Notes: a model not told the origin generated them from the sequence alone. DNA of 12,499 bases from Bacillota bacterium (GCA_023425285.1 JAFACY010000297.1:1-12499), one strand, 5' to 3'; numbered from the stretch's first letter, positions 6,332 to 12,499 are shown. Made by a program: numbers and translations.

Positions 6332-7514
6332 CATCATTAATATGTGTCGAAACGTAGTTCCTGTCAAGGGTTACAACAGCATAATATTTGCTGTCTTCCT
6401 TTTGTATATTCTTTTCTATTTTATTGACAAGCTCATTCATTTTCATCTCAAAACCAACGGGAACCAGTACATCAAAAATTAAATTTGTATGCGTTTCACC
6501 CTTTACTAACCGGAAATCGTGTATGGATAATTTTTCGTCAATTTGCTTCACTATTTTTTCGGTCATACTCCTCAGATGATTTGTTTCCTTATCATCAACT
6601 ATGACGGGATCCAGATGAATGACCAGATTAATATCCAGTTCTCTTGCAAAATCTCTTTCGATATTGTCTATCACGTCATGGCACTTCAATATGTCCTCGT
6701 TTGCATCAACCTCGGCATGTACGGTTGCAAAATAGCGATCGGGACCATAGTTATGAACTACAAGGTCGTGAATATTAATGATGCCTTCATATGACAATAT
6801 TTTATTTTCTATGGATTCAATAAAATCAGAATTCGGCATTTCTCCAAGCAAGGGATTTAATATATCCTTAAGTATGGAAATACCGGAATACAGTATAAAC
6901 ATAGCTACGATTACACCCATGTATCCGTCGATTGTGTATCCCGTAAACCTGAATATTAAAATTGATATCAGTACTGCAGCTGTTGATATCACATCATTTC
7001 TTGCATCTGAAGCCGATGCCTTCATTGCGGTCGAAGATATTCTCTCCCCAAGCTTAAAATTGAACCGGCTCAGCCAAAGCTTGATTGCGATGGATAAAAC
7101 AAGCACAAAAACCATCACCCACGAAAAACTAAGCTGTTCGGGATGCATTATTTTGTCAAAGGAGGATTTAATAAGCTCAACTCCCAGGAGAATTATAATC
7201 ACACCTACTGCAAGCCCCGTAAGATACTCCATCCTTGCGTGACCGAAAGGATGCTCCTTATCTGCCGGCTTACCTGAAATTTTAAATCCTATTAAAGTAA
7301 CAACGGAGGATCCTGTATCGGATAAATTGTTAACTCCGTCCGCAACTATAGATATGCTGCTGAAAATAGTACCTATGGCAATTTTGGAAATACTCAAGGC
7401 AGCATTAGCAATTATACCAACCACGCTTCCAAGTATACCGTAGGATTCTCTCACACTTGGGTCCTTTACATTTTCATAGTCCTCTACAAAGCTTTTAAAC
7501 AAAAAATTAATCAT
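6321..7514 (-). CDS. Cation diffusion facilitator (CDF) family metal exporter
   Basis: Encodes 397 residues. CDF proteins export divalent metals in exchange for protons, usually as dimers in the cell membrane. Six membrane helices lie within about residues 25-215. Family motifs are ADGVNNLSD (58-66) in helix 2, HPFGHARMEYL (88-98), and ASDARNDVIST (168-178) in helix 5. By position the transport site would be Asp59, Asn63, Asp170 and Asp174, without the His typical of zinc exporters. A cytoplasmic dimerisation domain follows (HDLVVHNYGPDRYFATVHAEVDA), and then a further domain of about 90 residues, making the protein longer than the usual 290-300. It starts 7 bp after the ABC-F stop, and its AAGGGG ribosome site overlaps that stop, so the two are translated from one message. 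Confidence 0.93.
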   Translation of the reverse strand: MINFLFKSFVEDYENVKDPSVRESYGILGSVVGIIANAALSISKIAIGTIFSSISIVADGVNNLSDTGSSVVTLIGFKISGKPADKEHPFGHARMEYLTGLAVGVIIILLGVELIKSSFDKIMHPEQLSFSWVMVFVLVLSIAIKLWLSRFNFKLGERISSTAMKASASDARNDVISTAAVLISILIFRFTGYTIDGYMGVIVAMFILYSGISILKDILNPLLGEMPNSDFIESIENKILSYEGIINIHDLVVHNYGPDRYFATVHAEVDANEDILKCHDVIDNIERDFARELDINLVIHLDPVIVDDKETNHLRSMTEKIVKQIDEKLSIHDFRLVKGETHTNLIFDVLVPVGFEMKMNELVNKIEKNIQKEDSKYYAVVTLDRNYVSTHINDVKL

Positions 7515-7521
7515 CTTCCCC

Positions 7522-9456
7522 TTATTCCCCTTCTATTTCTATGTGCAGTCTTTCTAAATCAATATACATTTTCTCTGTTTCTTCTTTTAAAAGTGTATAT
7601 TCATTGTAAACAGTATTGTATCTGTCAAGATCATATTCATCAGAATTTGAATTCAAAATATTTTCAAGCTCCATTATTTTATTTTCCGTATCCAATATAC
7701 GGTTTTCAAGCTTTATGTAATCTCTTTGCATCTTTTCCCTGGCTTTTTGCTCTTCCTTTTTCTTCAACATGTTTTCTTTGTTTTGTGAAAAAATTTTTTC
7801 CTTTTTTATTTCCGGAGACACATTTTGTATGCTGTCCGCTACTCTTTGTTTCTCCTGTTTATATCCCTCATAATCAAAATTATACAGCTTGAACTTCTTA
7901 TTTTCCAGTTCACCTATACATGTTGCTATTTTATCCACAAAATATCTGTCATGGGATACAAAAAGCAAGGTACCGTCATAATTAATCAGGCTTTCCTCCA
8001 GTACCTCCCTCGATTCTATATCCAAGTGGTTGGTGGGCTCATCCAGTATCAGCGTATTGACATTTTCATACATTAACATGCCCAGCTTCAGCCTTGATTT
8101 TTCTCCTCCGGACAAGGTGCTTATGCGTTTAAATACATCCTCTCCGGTAAACAATATTTTTGCCAGCTCCATACGTGCCTCTCTGAGAGGAATACCATAA
8201 TGATACGAAAAATAATCGACTATGGAAATATCCTCGTTGTCAAAGCTGACTTCCTGAGACAAATATCCAATTTTAACGTTTGAGCCTATCTTCACACTTC
8301 CAGAATCAGGTTGAATTTCATCCAGTATTATTTTCAATATGGTTGATTTACCTGCTCCGTTTTCTCCCAATATACACATGCTGTCATTGAAAAAAAGCGT
8401 AAAGCTTACATCTCTGAACAGCTTTTTGCCGTATGCTTTTCCGATACCTTCAACTTTAACGACCTCTTTTCCCGTTCTTTCCATAGAGTTTATCTTAAAG
8501 TTGGCAGTTCTTTTGTCTATAAATGGTTTATCCATCCTGTCGATTTTTTCGAGACGCTTTTCCAGTTCCTTCGCCCTTTTATACATTTTGTCGCTGTCAC
8601 GCATCTCTCCCCATATGCGGTATCTCTGTATCTGCTCTTCCATCTTTTTAATTTTATTCTGCTGATTTTCATATTCCTTCATTGCCTGTAAAAATCTGAG
8701 TTCCTTTTCGGCAACATACTTTGAATAATTTCCAAAGTATATTTGTACACCGTCCGAATCAAACTCAACAATTTTATTGACAACTCTGTCAAGAAAATAC
8801 CTGTCATGGGATACTGCCACAATTGTCCCGCCATATGTACTCAAATATCCTTCAAGCCATTCAACAGACTTGATGTCCAGATGATTTGATGGCTCATCCA
8901 GCAGAAGAAGCTCGGGTTCCTCAAGCAAAATTTTACCCAAGACAACCTTTGTTTTTTCTCCGCCGCTTAATTTGTTGAACTCCATCCTCTGCATGTTTTC
9001 GGATATTTCCAGACCATATAATATTCTGTTTATCTTTTCATTGATTGTATAACCGCCGGACAGCTCGTAGGAATCATGAAGCGAGCTGTATTTATATATT
9101 GCATTTTGAAGCTCATCACCTGTTAAACAATCAAATGCTTTTTCTATTTCATCCATTTCCTTTTTTATTGCATGCAAATTTTCAAATGCTTCATTCAACA
9201 CATCCAGTACAGTATTATTATCTTCATAATTTGGTATCTGACTCAAATATCCCACAGTCAAGCCCTTTTTCATAAATACCTGACCGCCCTGATAATCCTC
9301 ATGACCTGCTATTATTTTTAAAAGCGTCGTCTTACCTGTGCCGTTGCGCCCTATTAATCCGATTCTGTCCTTTGTTTTAACATCAAATGTAACATTTTCA
9401 AATATTCTGTTCGTACTATATAATTTAGTCAGACTGCTTATTCCTACTTCTATCAT
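7522..9456 (-). CDS. ABC-F family ATPase (ribosome-associated, with C-terminal coiled coil)
   Basis: Encodes 644 residues with two ABC domains and no membrane segments. Domain 1 has Walker A GRNGTGKTT (36-44), signature LSGGE (163-167), Walker B with Glu188, and His217. Domain 2 has Walker A GENGAGKST (364-372), signature LSGGE (448-452), and Walker B with Glu473. A charged linker at about 243-308 is the segment that reaches the peptidyl-transferase region in known ABC-F factors. The tail from about 553 to the end is a predicted coiled coil, as in the YdiF group. ABC-F proteins bind the ribosomal E site and relieve stalling or protect against antibiotics; which applies here is not decided. 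An in-frame ATG at 9492 adds 12 residues but has no ribosome site, whereas the ATG at 9456 follows AGAGGTGG. It heads a two-gene operon behind an apparent attenuator. Confidence 0.93.
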   Translation of the reverse strand: MIEVGISSLTKLYSTNRIFENVTFDVKTKDRIGLIGRNGTGKTTLLKIIAGHEDYQGGQVFMKKGLTVGYLSQIPNYEDNNTVLDVLNEAFENLHAIKKEMDEIEKAFDCLTGDELQNAIYKYSSLHDSYELSGGYTINEKINRILYGLEISENMQRMEFNKLSGGEKTKVVLGKILLEEPELLLLDEPSNHLDIKSVEWLEGYLSTYGGTIVAVSHDRYFLDRVVNKIVEFDSDGVQIYFGNYSKYVAEKELRFLQAMKEYENQQNKIKKMEEQIQRYRIWGEMRDSDKMYKRAKELEKRLEKIDRMDKPFIDKRTANFKINSMERTGKEVVKVEGIGKAYGKKLFRDVSFTLFFNDSMCILGENGAGKSTILKIILDEIQPDSGSVKIGSNVKIGYLSQEVSFDNEDISIVDYFSYHYGIPLREARMELAKILFTGEDVFKRISTLSGGEKSRLKLGMLMYENVNTLILDEPTNHLDIESREVLEESLINYDGTLLFVSHDRYFVDKIATCIGELENKKFKLYNFDYEGYKQEKQRVADSIQNVSPEIKKEKIFSQNKENMLKKKEEQKAREKMQRDYIKLENRILDTENKIMELENILNSNSDEYDLDRYNTVYNEYTLLKEETEKMYIDLERLHIEIEGE

Positions 9457-9501
9457 AATCCACCTCTGTAAAACAGATGACCTTGATTCCATGTCAGCCG
9501 T

Positions 9502-9561
9502 TTATACTGCAAGTGCAAAAAATACCTGTGGAACAATTGTCCCACAGGTTCTTGCCTGCAT
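9502..9561 (-). CDS. Possible 19-residue leader peptide of the ABC-F operon
   Basis: A short frame ATG...TAA encodes MQARTCGTIVPQVFFALAV. It begins 5 nt after the -10 hexamer, so the message would start at or next to this AUG. No ribosome binding site can fit upstream, and translation would have to be leaderless. The frame passes through both arms of the terminator-like hairpin (codons 5-13) and its U tract (the two Phe codons), and ends 45 nt before the ABC-F start. A ribosome on this frame would block hairpin formation. I do not recognise the peptide from a named family. The frame could be accidental: a palindrome followed by T's gives few stops. Confidence 0.4.
   Translation of the reverse strand: MQARTCGTIVPQVFFALAV
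9517..9549 (-). terminator. Terminator-like hairpin in the ABC-F leader (putative attenuator)
   Basis: On the minus strand the stem ACCTGTGG (9542-9549) / CCACAGGT (9524-9531) is a perfect 8 bp. A mismatch and two more pairs sit around an AATT loop, and ATTTTTT follows (9517-9523). It looks like a standard intrinsic terminator. It lies just downstream of the strong promoter at 9567-9595 and upstream of ABC-F, so it would stop most ABC-F transcripts unless overridden. It could also back up termination of sigI-rsgI. Confidence 0.85.
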
Positions 9562-9566
9562 TAATT

Positions 9567-9595
9567 ATGATACTATACGTTTAAACGCTTGTCAA
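9567..9595 (-). promoter_or_regulatory. Sigma-A-type promoter of the ABC-F/CDF operon
   Basis: On the minus strand the consensus TTGACA (9590-9595) and TATCAT (9567-9572) are exactly 17 bp apart. The spacer contains the 10-bp palindrome CGTTTAAACG (9578-9587). No comparable promoter is seen between the hairpin and the ABC-F start; a TATAAA at 9501-9506 lacks a -35. Confidence 0.85.
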
Positions 9596-9606
9596 TTTAG
9601 ATTGCT

Positions 9607-9636
9607 GAAAATCCTGTATTTCGCTGAAATTAGGAT
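9607..9636 (-). terminator. Weak candidate terminator after rsgI
   Basis: On the minus strand ATCCT (9632-9636) pairs with AGGAT (9611-9615). An inner stem TTTC/GAAA (9626-9629 with 9619-9622) lies across a small internal loop, and TTTTC follows. It lies 16 nt after the rsgI stop and before the ABC-F promoter, so it may separate the two operons, but the stem is short. Confidence 0.4.
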
Positions 9637-9651
9637 CGTTTAATTTCTTTT

Positions 9652-10881
9652 TTATCTGGATTTTGACTTTCCATCATTATTTTTTTTGTCTGAATCCTTG
9701 TTTGATTTGTTATCACTTTTATCAGATTTATCGTCATTTTTTTCATATCTGTCATTTTTTTTATCGGATTTGTCATCCCTTTTTTCATATTTATCATCTT
9801 TTTTATCGGACTTGTCATCCCTTTTTTCAGACTTATCAGTTTCATTGTCCTTTTTCTTGTTGTTTTCTTCGCACCTTGCTATTTTTTCATATTCCTTTGT
9901 CTTTTCCATGATATCTTTAACAGACTTAGCAAGCCACTGCTCACTCTCTATAGACTTGCCTGCTGATTGAGCGCTTAACTGAAGCTTTTCTATCAATTCC
10001 ATCTTGCCCGGTGTCACTCCGTTATTTTTCGCTTTATCAATCATTTCCTTACTCACTTTAATTACTTCAACATTAAAATCTTTATCTTTTCTGTCCTTTT
10101 TTTTACTCTTATTTTTATTATCCTCTTCTGACTTCTGTTCCTTTTGTTCTTCCTTCTTATTTTCCTTTATCGGCTTTTCCTTGTTCTCTTCCTTAGCCTG
10201 CTTATTATCTTCTTTGCTATGTTCTTTTATTTCATTTTTTTTATTTTCATCAGTATTTACAACATCTTCGGATTTTACACTTTCTTCGGTTTTTTCATCA
10301 ACAACAGCTCTTTCCAATGGTATGTTTGGTGCCGCAGCTGCAAGCATAACTTTTTCATTACCTGATCTAACCTTTATTTCTTCTTCTACGGCAAGTTTCA
10401 GTGTTGTTGTGAGCTTATCCGTTTTTATCTGACTTTTACTTGATGCGGCAACCACTATTCCGTCTTCTCCGGAATTGTTTAAATATCCCTGCCCTTTTAA
10501 TTCAGTTATCACATCTTTTACGGCTTCTCCGATTTCCTTGTTCTTAAGCTTTGAAACATCAATTTTATCTGCTGTATTATGTACATCATCATTGATTGCC
10601 TTAACCTGAAGAACCCTGTCAAATCTGTTTACAGAAAATTCAAAGGACGGATTGATATCCAAACTCACGTATGAATATGGAGTTAAATATGCCCATACGG
10701 GAGTTGCAAACAATACAAAGCATGCTGCCGCCGAAGCTGCAAATCTAAGATATTTAAGATTATTCCCAAGCTTTATTTCCTGTCCGATAGTATAATTTTT
10801 GTTTCTGATTTTTAATATACAACCATCATCGGATAAAACAGCTACAAACTTATTTTTAACTTCTACAACTACTGCCTTCAT
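9652..10881 (-). CDS. rsgI: RsgI-family membrane anti-sigma factor with disordered C-terminal tail
   Basis: Encodes 409 residues. Residues 1-45 form the cytoplasmic RsgI N-terminal domain that holds SigI (MKAVVVEVKNKFVAVLSDDG). A membrane helix follows at about 46-66. Then comes the extracellular juxtamembrane domain with YVSLDINPSFEFSVNRFDRV at 71-90; Asn77-Pro78 lies at the site reported for RsgI autoproteolysis. After about residue 200 the chain is Lys/Glu/Asp-rich, broken by a short conserved-looking stretch (about 270-335, with GVTPGKMELIEKL), and then by 14-residue repeats of the type DDKSDKKDDKYEKR to the end. No carbohydrate-binding, protease or glycosidase domain is seen. The ATG overlaps the sigI stop (ATGA), indicating translational coupling. 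Role inferred: senses envelope state and releases SigI after cleavage. Confidence 0.92.
   Translation of the reverse strand: MKAVVVEVKNKFVAVLSDDGCILKIRNKNYTIGQEIKLGNNLKYLRFAASAAACFVLFATPVWAYLTPYSYVSLDINPSFEFSVNRFDRVLQVKAINDDVHNTADKIDVSKLKNKEIGEAVKDVITELKGQGYLNNSGEDGIVVAASSKSQIKTDKLTTTLKLAVEEEIKVRSGNEKVMLAAAAPNIPLERAVVDEKTEESVKSEDVVNTDENKKNEIKEHSKEDNKQAKEENKEKPIKENKKEEQKEQKSEEDNKNKSKKKDRKDKDFNVEVIKVSKEMIDKAKNNGVTPGKMELIEKLQLSAQSAGKSIESEQWLAKSVKDIMEKTKEYEKIARCEENNKKKDNETDKSEKRDDKSDKKDDKYEKRDDKSDKKNDRYEKNDDKSDKSDNKSNKDSDKKNNDGKSKSR
9702..9845 (-). repeat. 42-bp in-frame tandem repeat within rsgI
   Basis: Successive copies start 42 bp apart (reference points 9702, 9744, 9786 and 9828), giving three full units and a part. 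Each unit encodes 14 residues of the type DDKSDKKDDKYEKR. The outer copies have diverged and the central two are the most alike. The unit is a multiple of three, so copy-number change would lengthen or shorten the RsgI tail without a frameshift. Confidence 0.85.
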
Positions 10882-11594
10882 TTTTTTAACTCCTCACGAA
10901 TGTATGCCATATAGTCCGACAAATATGGAAAATCTCCTGTCATTATCTCTACTGCAGCTATTATATATTTTCGGTGACGTTCCAATAATTTCCGGGGTAT
11001 TTTTGTGCTCTTTTCAATCAAATTTAAAGGAAGCTGCTTTTTTATTTTCATTTCGCTTACCAATATAGGATTTTTAATCATAAAAACAATCGCTTTCGCA
11101 CACGCTTTCTTGGTTTTACCTGCTTTTGGTGAGTATTCTGTCAAATCCATAAACGAAAAGCCATATTCTTCAAATATCTCATTTATAAGATGTATCTCCA
11201 TCTTTAAGGCGTTGTCCTCTTCAGACACAACCTTTTTCGCAATTTCTGACTGCATGGCATAATCATGCTCGTCTTCTGTTTCAGAATCAAATATGGACGG
11301 TTTCACAACGATTTCAGGCATAAATCTTGATTTACTTCTTATATAATCTATTATTCTTCTTCTTATTACAAGCTCCGCAAAATTTATAAAACTTCCCTTA
11401 TCTGAGGAATATTTCCTTACAGCTTCCGTAAAAGCAGCCAAAGCAATTGACCATTCATCATCGCTTTTAGAAATGTAGCCGCGAGATGCAACAGATGCAC
11501 ATCTCAGTATAAAATTCTCATATTGAATAATTAAATTATTCATTGCATTTTCGTTATTTTTGGCATTTTTAACCAATACATCTATTTCATTCAC
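10878..11594 (-). CDS. sigI: RNA polymerase sigma factor SigI
   Basis: Encodes 238 residues of the SigI family. The region-2 core is visible at about 15-90, with SDDEWSIALAAFTEAVRKY (44-62), GSFINFAELVIRRRIIDYIR (67-86) and the following Ser/Lys/Arg-rich turn. The C-terminal half has the SigI-specific region with KAGKTKKACAKAI and a final KIPRKLLERHRKYIIAAVEIMTGDFPYLSDYM segment, which contacts the -35 element in this family. It starts with GTG at 11592-11594, five bases after AGAGGTG; no in-frame ATG fits the conserved N-terminus. It overlaps rsgI by 4 bp. In B. subtilis SigI responds to heat and cell-wall state, and in cellulolytic clostridia to polysaccharides. Its own promoter looks like a sigma-A type with a palindrome in the spacer. 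Confidence 0.94.
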   Translation of the reverse strand: MNEIDVLVKNAKNNENAMNNLIIQYENFILRCASVASRGYISKSDDEWSIALAAFTEAVRKYSSDKGSFINFAELVIRRRIIDYIRSKSRFMPEIVVKPSIFDSETEDEHDYAMQSEIAKKVVSEEDNALKMEIHLINEIFEEYGFSFMDLTEYSPKAGKTKKACAKAIVFMIKNPILVSEMKIKKQLPLNLIEKSTKIPRKLLERHRKYIIAAVEIMTGDFPYLSDYMAYIREELKK

Positions 11595-11620
11595 AACTGC
11601 ACCTCTTACATATGTCCACG

Positions 11621-11649
11621 ATTATAGCATCACATATATGTGATTACAA
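11621..11649 (-). promoter_or_regulatory. Sigma-A-type promoter of sigI-rsgI
   Basis: On the minus strand TTGTAA (11644-11649) and consensus TATAAT (11621-11626) are 17 bp apart, and TG precedes the -10 by one base, so it is also an extended -10. I see no SigI-type promoter (ACCCCC and CGAA elements) here, so autoregulation by SigI is not supported by this stretch. Confidence 0.8.
11629..11644. promoter_or_regulatory. Perfect 16-bp palindrome in the sigI promoter spacer (putative operator)
   Basis: ATCACATATATGTGAT is a perfect inverted repeat. It lies between the -10 and -35 of the sigI promoter and shares one base with the -35. A repressor bound here would block RNA polymerase. The binding protein is unknown; the half-site order (TCACA before TGTGA) is the reverse of a CRP/FNR site. 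Confidence 0.6.
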
Positions 11650-11679
11650 CAGTCAAACTTTGGTTCCTTATGCACACAA

Positions 11680-11702
11680 AGACAATTGTTGTCTGCTACA
11701 AT
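11680..11702 (+). promoter_or_regulatory. Candidate promoter with adjacent inverted repeat for the divergent gene
   Basis: The plus strand shows TG-C-TACAAT (11694-11702), an extended -10 element without a good -35. The inverted repeat AGACAA-TTG-TTGTCT (11680-11694) ends on the first base of the TG. If used, the transcript has a leader of about 100 nt before the ATG at 11809. No better plus-strand promoter was found in this gap. Confidence 0.35.
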
Positions 11703-11808
11703 ATATTCATCGTACATTTTAAGATTTTTTTCATTGGAAAACAATGTAAGAATAAAAAGAGATTTGCAAATTAATACTAAATATGAATAAAGCATTAACG
11801 AGGTAATA

Positions 11809-12499
11809 ATGAAATTAAAGACGTTTTTAACGATAACATTATCGGTAATAGCCGGTATATTTGTATATTTATTTTCTGAAAATTATTTTGAAAAAAAATC
11901 CGAACCGAATGATTTTTCAGTATATGAAAATCAGACATCAGAGGTTAATGTGTCTGATACAGGCGTTACAAAACTTTCTGCTTATTCCGACGGATATAAC
12001 ATATATACAAACTGCCCTTACGGATATGCAATAGTGCTGTTAGATACCCTGAGTCTGAATGAAGACATAGTAAGCGTAAAAAGCAGATTTGAATCAGACA
12101 ATATTGTTGTTGATGTGTTGTATGACGACTTTACTGATACTTTGGATTCAGTTAATACATACAACAGCTACGGCAACAAGGGCATACGTGAAAATACCGA
12201 ATTTAAAATAACCGGTGAATATGATGAAATTTACAACGGAATCAATGTCCACACCACCTTTTACGAAAGAAAATCAAACGGTTTAAACGACAAAAATTAT
12301 TATGTCACGGCTGCCTTTGAAAGAAGCGAGGTTGAAATAGTAACCGTATTTATAAAATCATCTGAAGCCATAGATGTAAATCACATCATGCCGGTATTCA
12401 GATTCACTGATAAAAGCGGGGAAATGAAGCCCAACAAGGTATTTAGACCCGTTAAGAAGAATCTTGATACTCTTACGCGGCAATTTTACGATAAATATT
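11809..12499 (+). CDS. Membrane-anchored or secreted protein of unknown function (N-terminal part, runs off the window)
   Basis: A frame opens at the ATG at 11809, preceded by GAGGT 5 bases upstream, and stays open for 230 codons to the window end. Residues 4-24 (KTFLTITLSVIAGIFVYLF) form a signal peptide or membrane anchor with a lysine at each N-terminal flank. A polar linker reaches about residue 50. From about residue 58 a folded, strand-rich domain follows, with motifs SDGYNIYTNCPYGYAIVL, VVDVLYDDFTDTLDS, GINVHTTFYERK and VEIVTVFIKSSEAI. From memory this resembles the N-terminal domain of some clostridial secreted proteins that carry a C-terminal glycoside-hydrolase-like barrel, but no catalytic part is in view, so I assign no function. 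It is divergent from sigI-rsgI, 214 bp apart. Confidence 0.8.
   Translation, partial: MKLKTFLTITLSVIAGIFVYLFSENYFEKKSEPNDFSVYENQTSEVNVSDTGVTKLSAYSDGYNIYTNCPYGYAIVLLDTLSLNEDIVSVKSRFESDNIVVDVLYDDFTDTLDSVNTYNSYGNKGIRENTEFKITGEYDEIYNGINVHTTFYERKSNGLNDKNYYVTAAFERSEVEIVTVFIKSSEAIDVNHIMPVFRFTDKSGEMKPNKVFRPVKKNLDTLTRQFYDKY

Noticed and set aside
9457..9492. Upstream in-frame ATG extending ABC-F by 12 residues
   Set aside because: No ribosome site upstream, and the added residues are not like the ABC-F start; AGAGGTGG clearly serves the ATG at 9456.
9578..9587. CGTTTAAACG palindrome in the ABC-F promoter spacer considered as an operator
   Set aside because: Only 10 bp with a simple core and no flanking symmetry; noted in the promoter entry but too short to claim as a site.
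9702..9845. Regular 42-bp repeats considered as a CRISPR array
   Set aside because: The whole 42-bp unit repeats without unique spacers and is in frame with rsgI, so it is a coding tandem repeat.
9663..10432. Plus-strand open frames rich in Ser, Phe and Leu opposite rsgI, looking like repeated membrane segments
   Set aside because: They are the complement of the Lys/Asp repeat region of RsgI; AAA/GAT-rich codons read as Phe/Ser/Leu on the other strand.
11629..11644. Palindrome considered as a CRP/FNR site
   Set aside because: CRP/FNR sites have TGTGA or TTGAT first and its complement second; here the half-sites are in the opposite order with a 4-bp centre.

Overview
The window looks like chromosomal DNA of a low-GC, anaerobic Gram-positive bacterium of the Clostridia/Tissierellia type; the genus cannot be fixed from sequence alone. 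The evidence is AT-rich DNA with strong AGGAGG-type ribosome binding sites, a perfect CIRCE operator before groES-groEL, a class II fructose-bisphosphate aldolase, subunits of a biotin-dependent Na+-pumping decarboxylase, a SigI/RsgI pair, and the start of a sigma-54-type activator with a cysteine cluster. There is no sign of phage, transposon, CRISPR, rRNA or tRNA.

Layout. Positions 1-277 (minus) hold the N-terminal part of a probable sigma-54-dependent regulator that runs off the left edge. Positions 359-2459 (minus) are the groES-groEL heat-shock operon, with promoter, CIRCE and terminator all visible. Divergent from it, 2581-3636 (plus) is a single-gene fructose-bisphosphate aldolase unit with its own promoter and terminator. 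Positions 3687-6203 (minus) carry an OadG-like subunit, a biotin carrier protein and the OadB membrane subunit of a Na+-translocating decarboxylase, followed by a hot-dog thioesterase. The carboxyltransferase subunit is not here. Positions 6272-9595 (minus) carry an ABC-F ATPase and a CDF metal exporter 7 bp apart. Positions 9607-11649 (minus) carry sigI-rsgI, overlapping by 4 bp. Divergent from sigI, a membrane-anchored or secreted protein begins at 11809 (plus) and runs off the right edge.

Most notable structure. The ABC-F operon has a near-consensus promoter (TTGACA-17-TATCAT) directly followed by a GC-rich hairpin with a six-U tract, and only then, about 60 nt later, the ABC-F start. A 19-codon reading frame starts at about the predicted transcript start and runs through both arms of the hairpin and the U tract. 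This is the architecture of ribosome-mediated transcription attenuation known for antibiotic-responsive ABC-F genes, and here it would also place a metal exporter under the same switch. The sigI promoter carries a perfect 16-bp palindrome filling its -35/-10 spacer, which suggests a repressor site. RsgI ends in a lysine/aspartate-rich disordered tail with 14-residue tandem repeats and has no recognisable carbohydrate-binding domain, pointing to cell-wall sensing rather than polysaccharide sensing.

Limits: all family assignments come from reading motifs and from remembered families, without database searches. Promoters, hairpins and the leader peptide are visual calls, and AT-rich DNA produces chance -10-like sequences.
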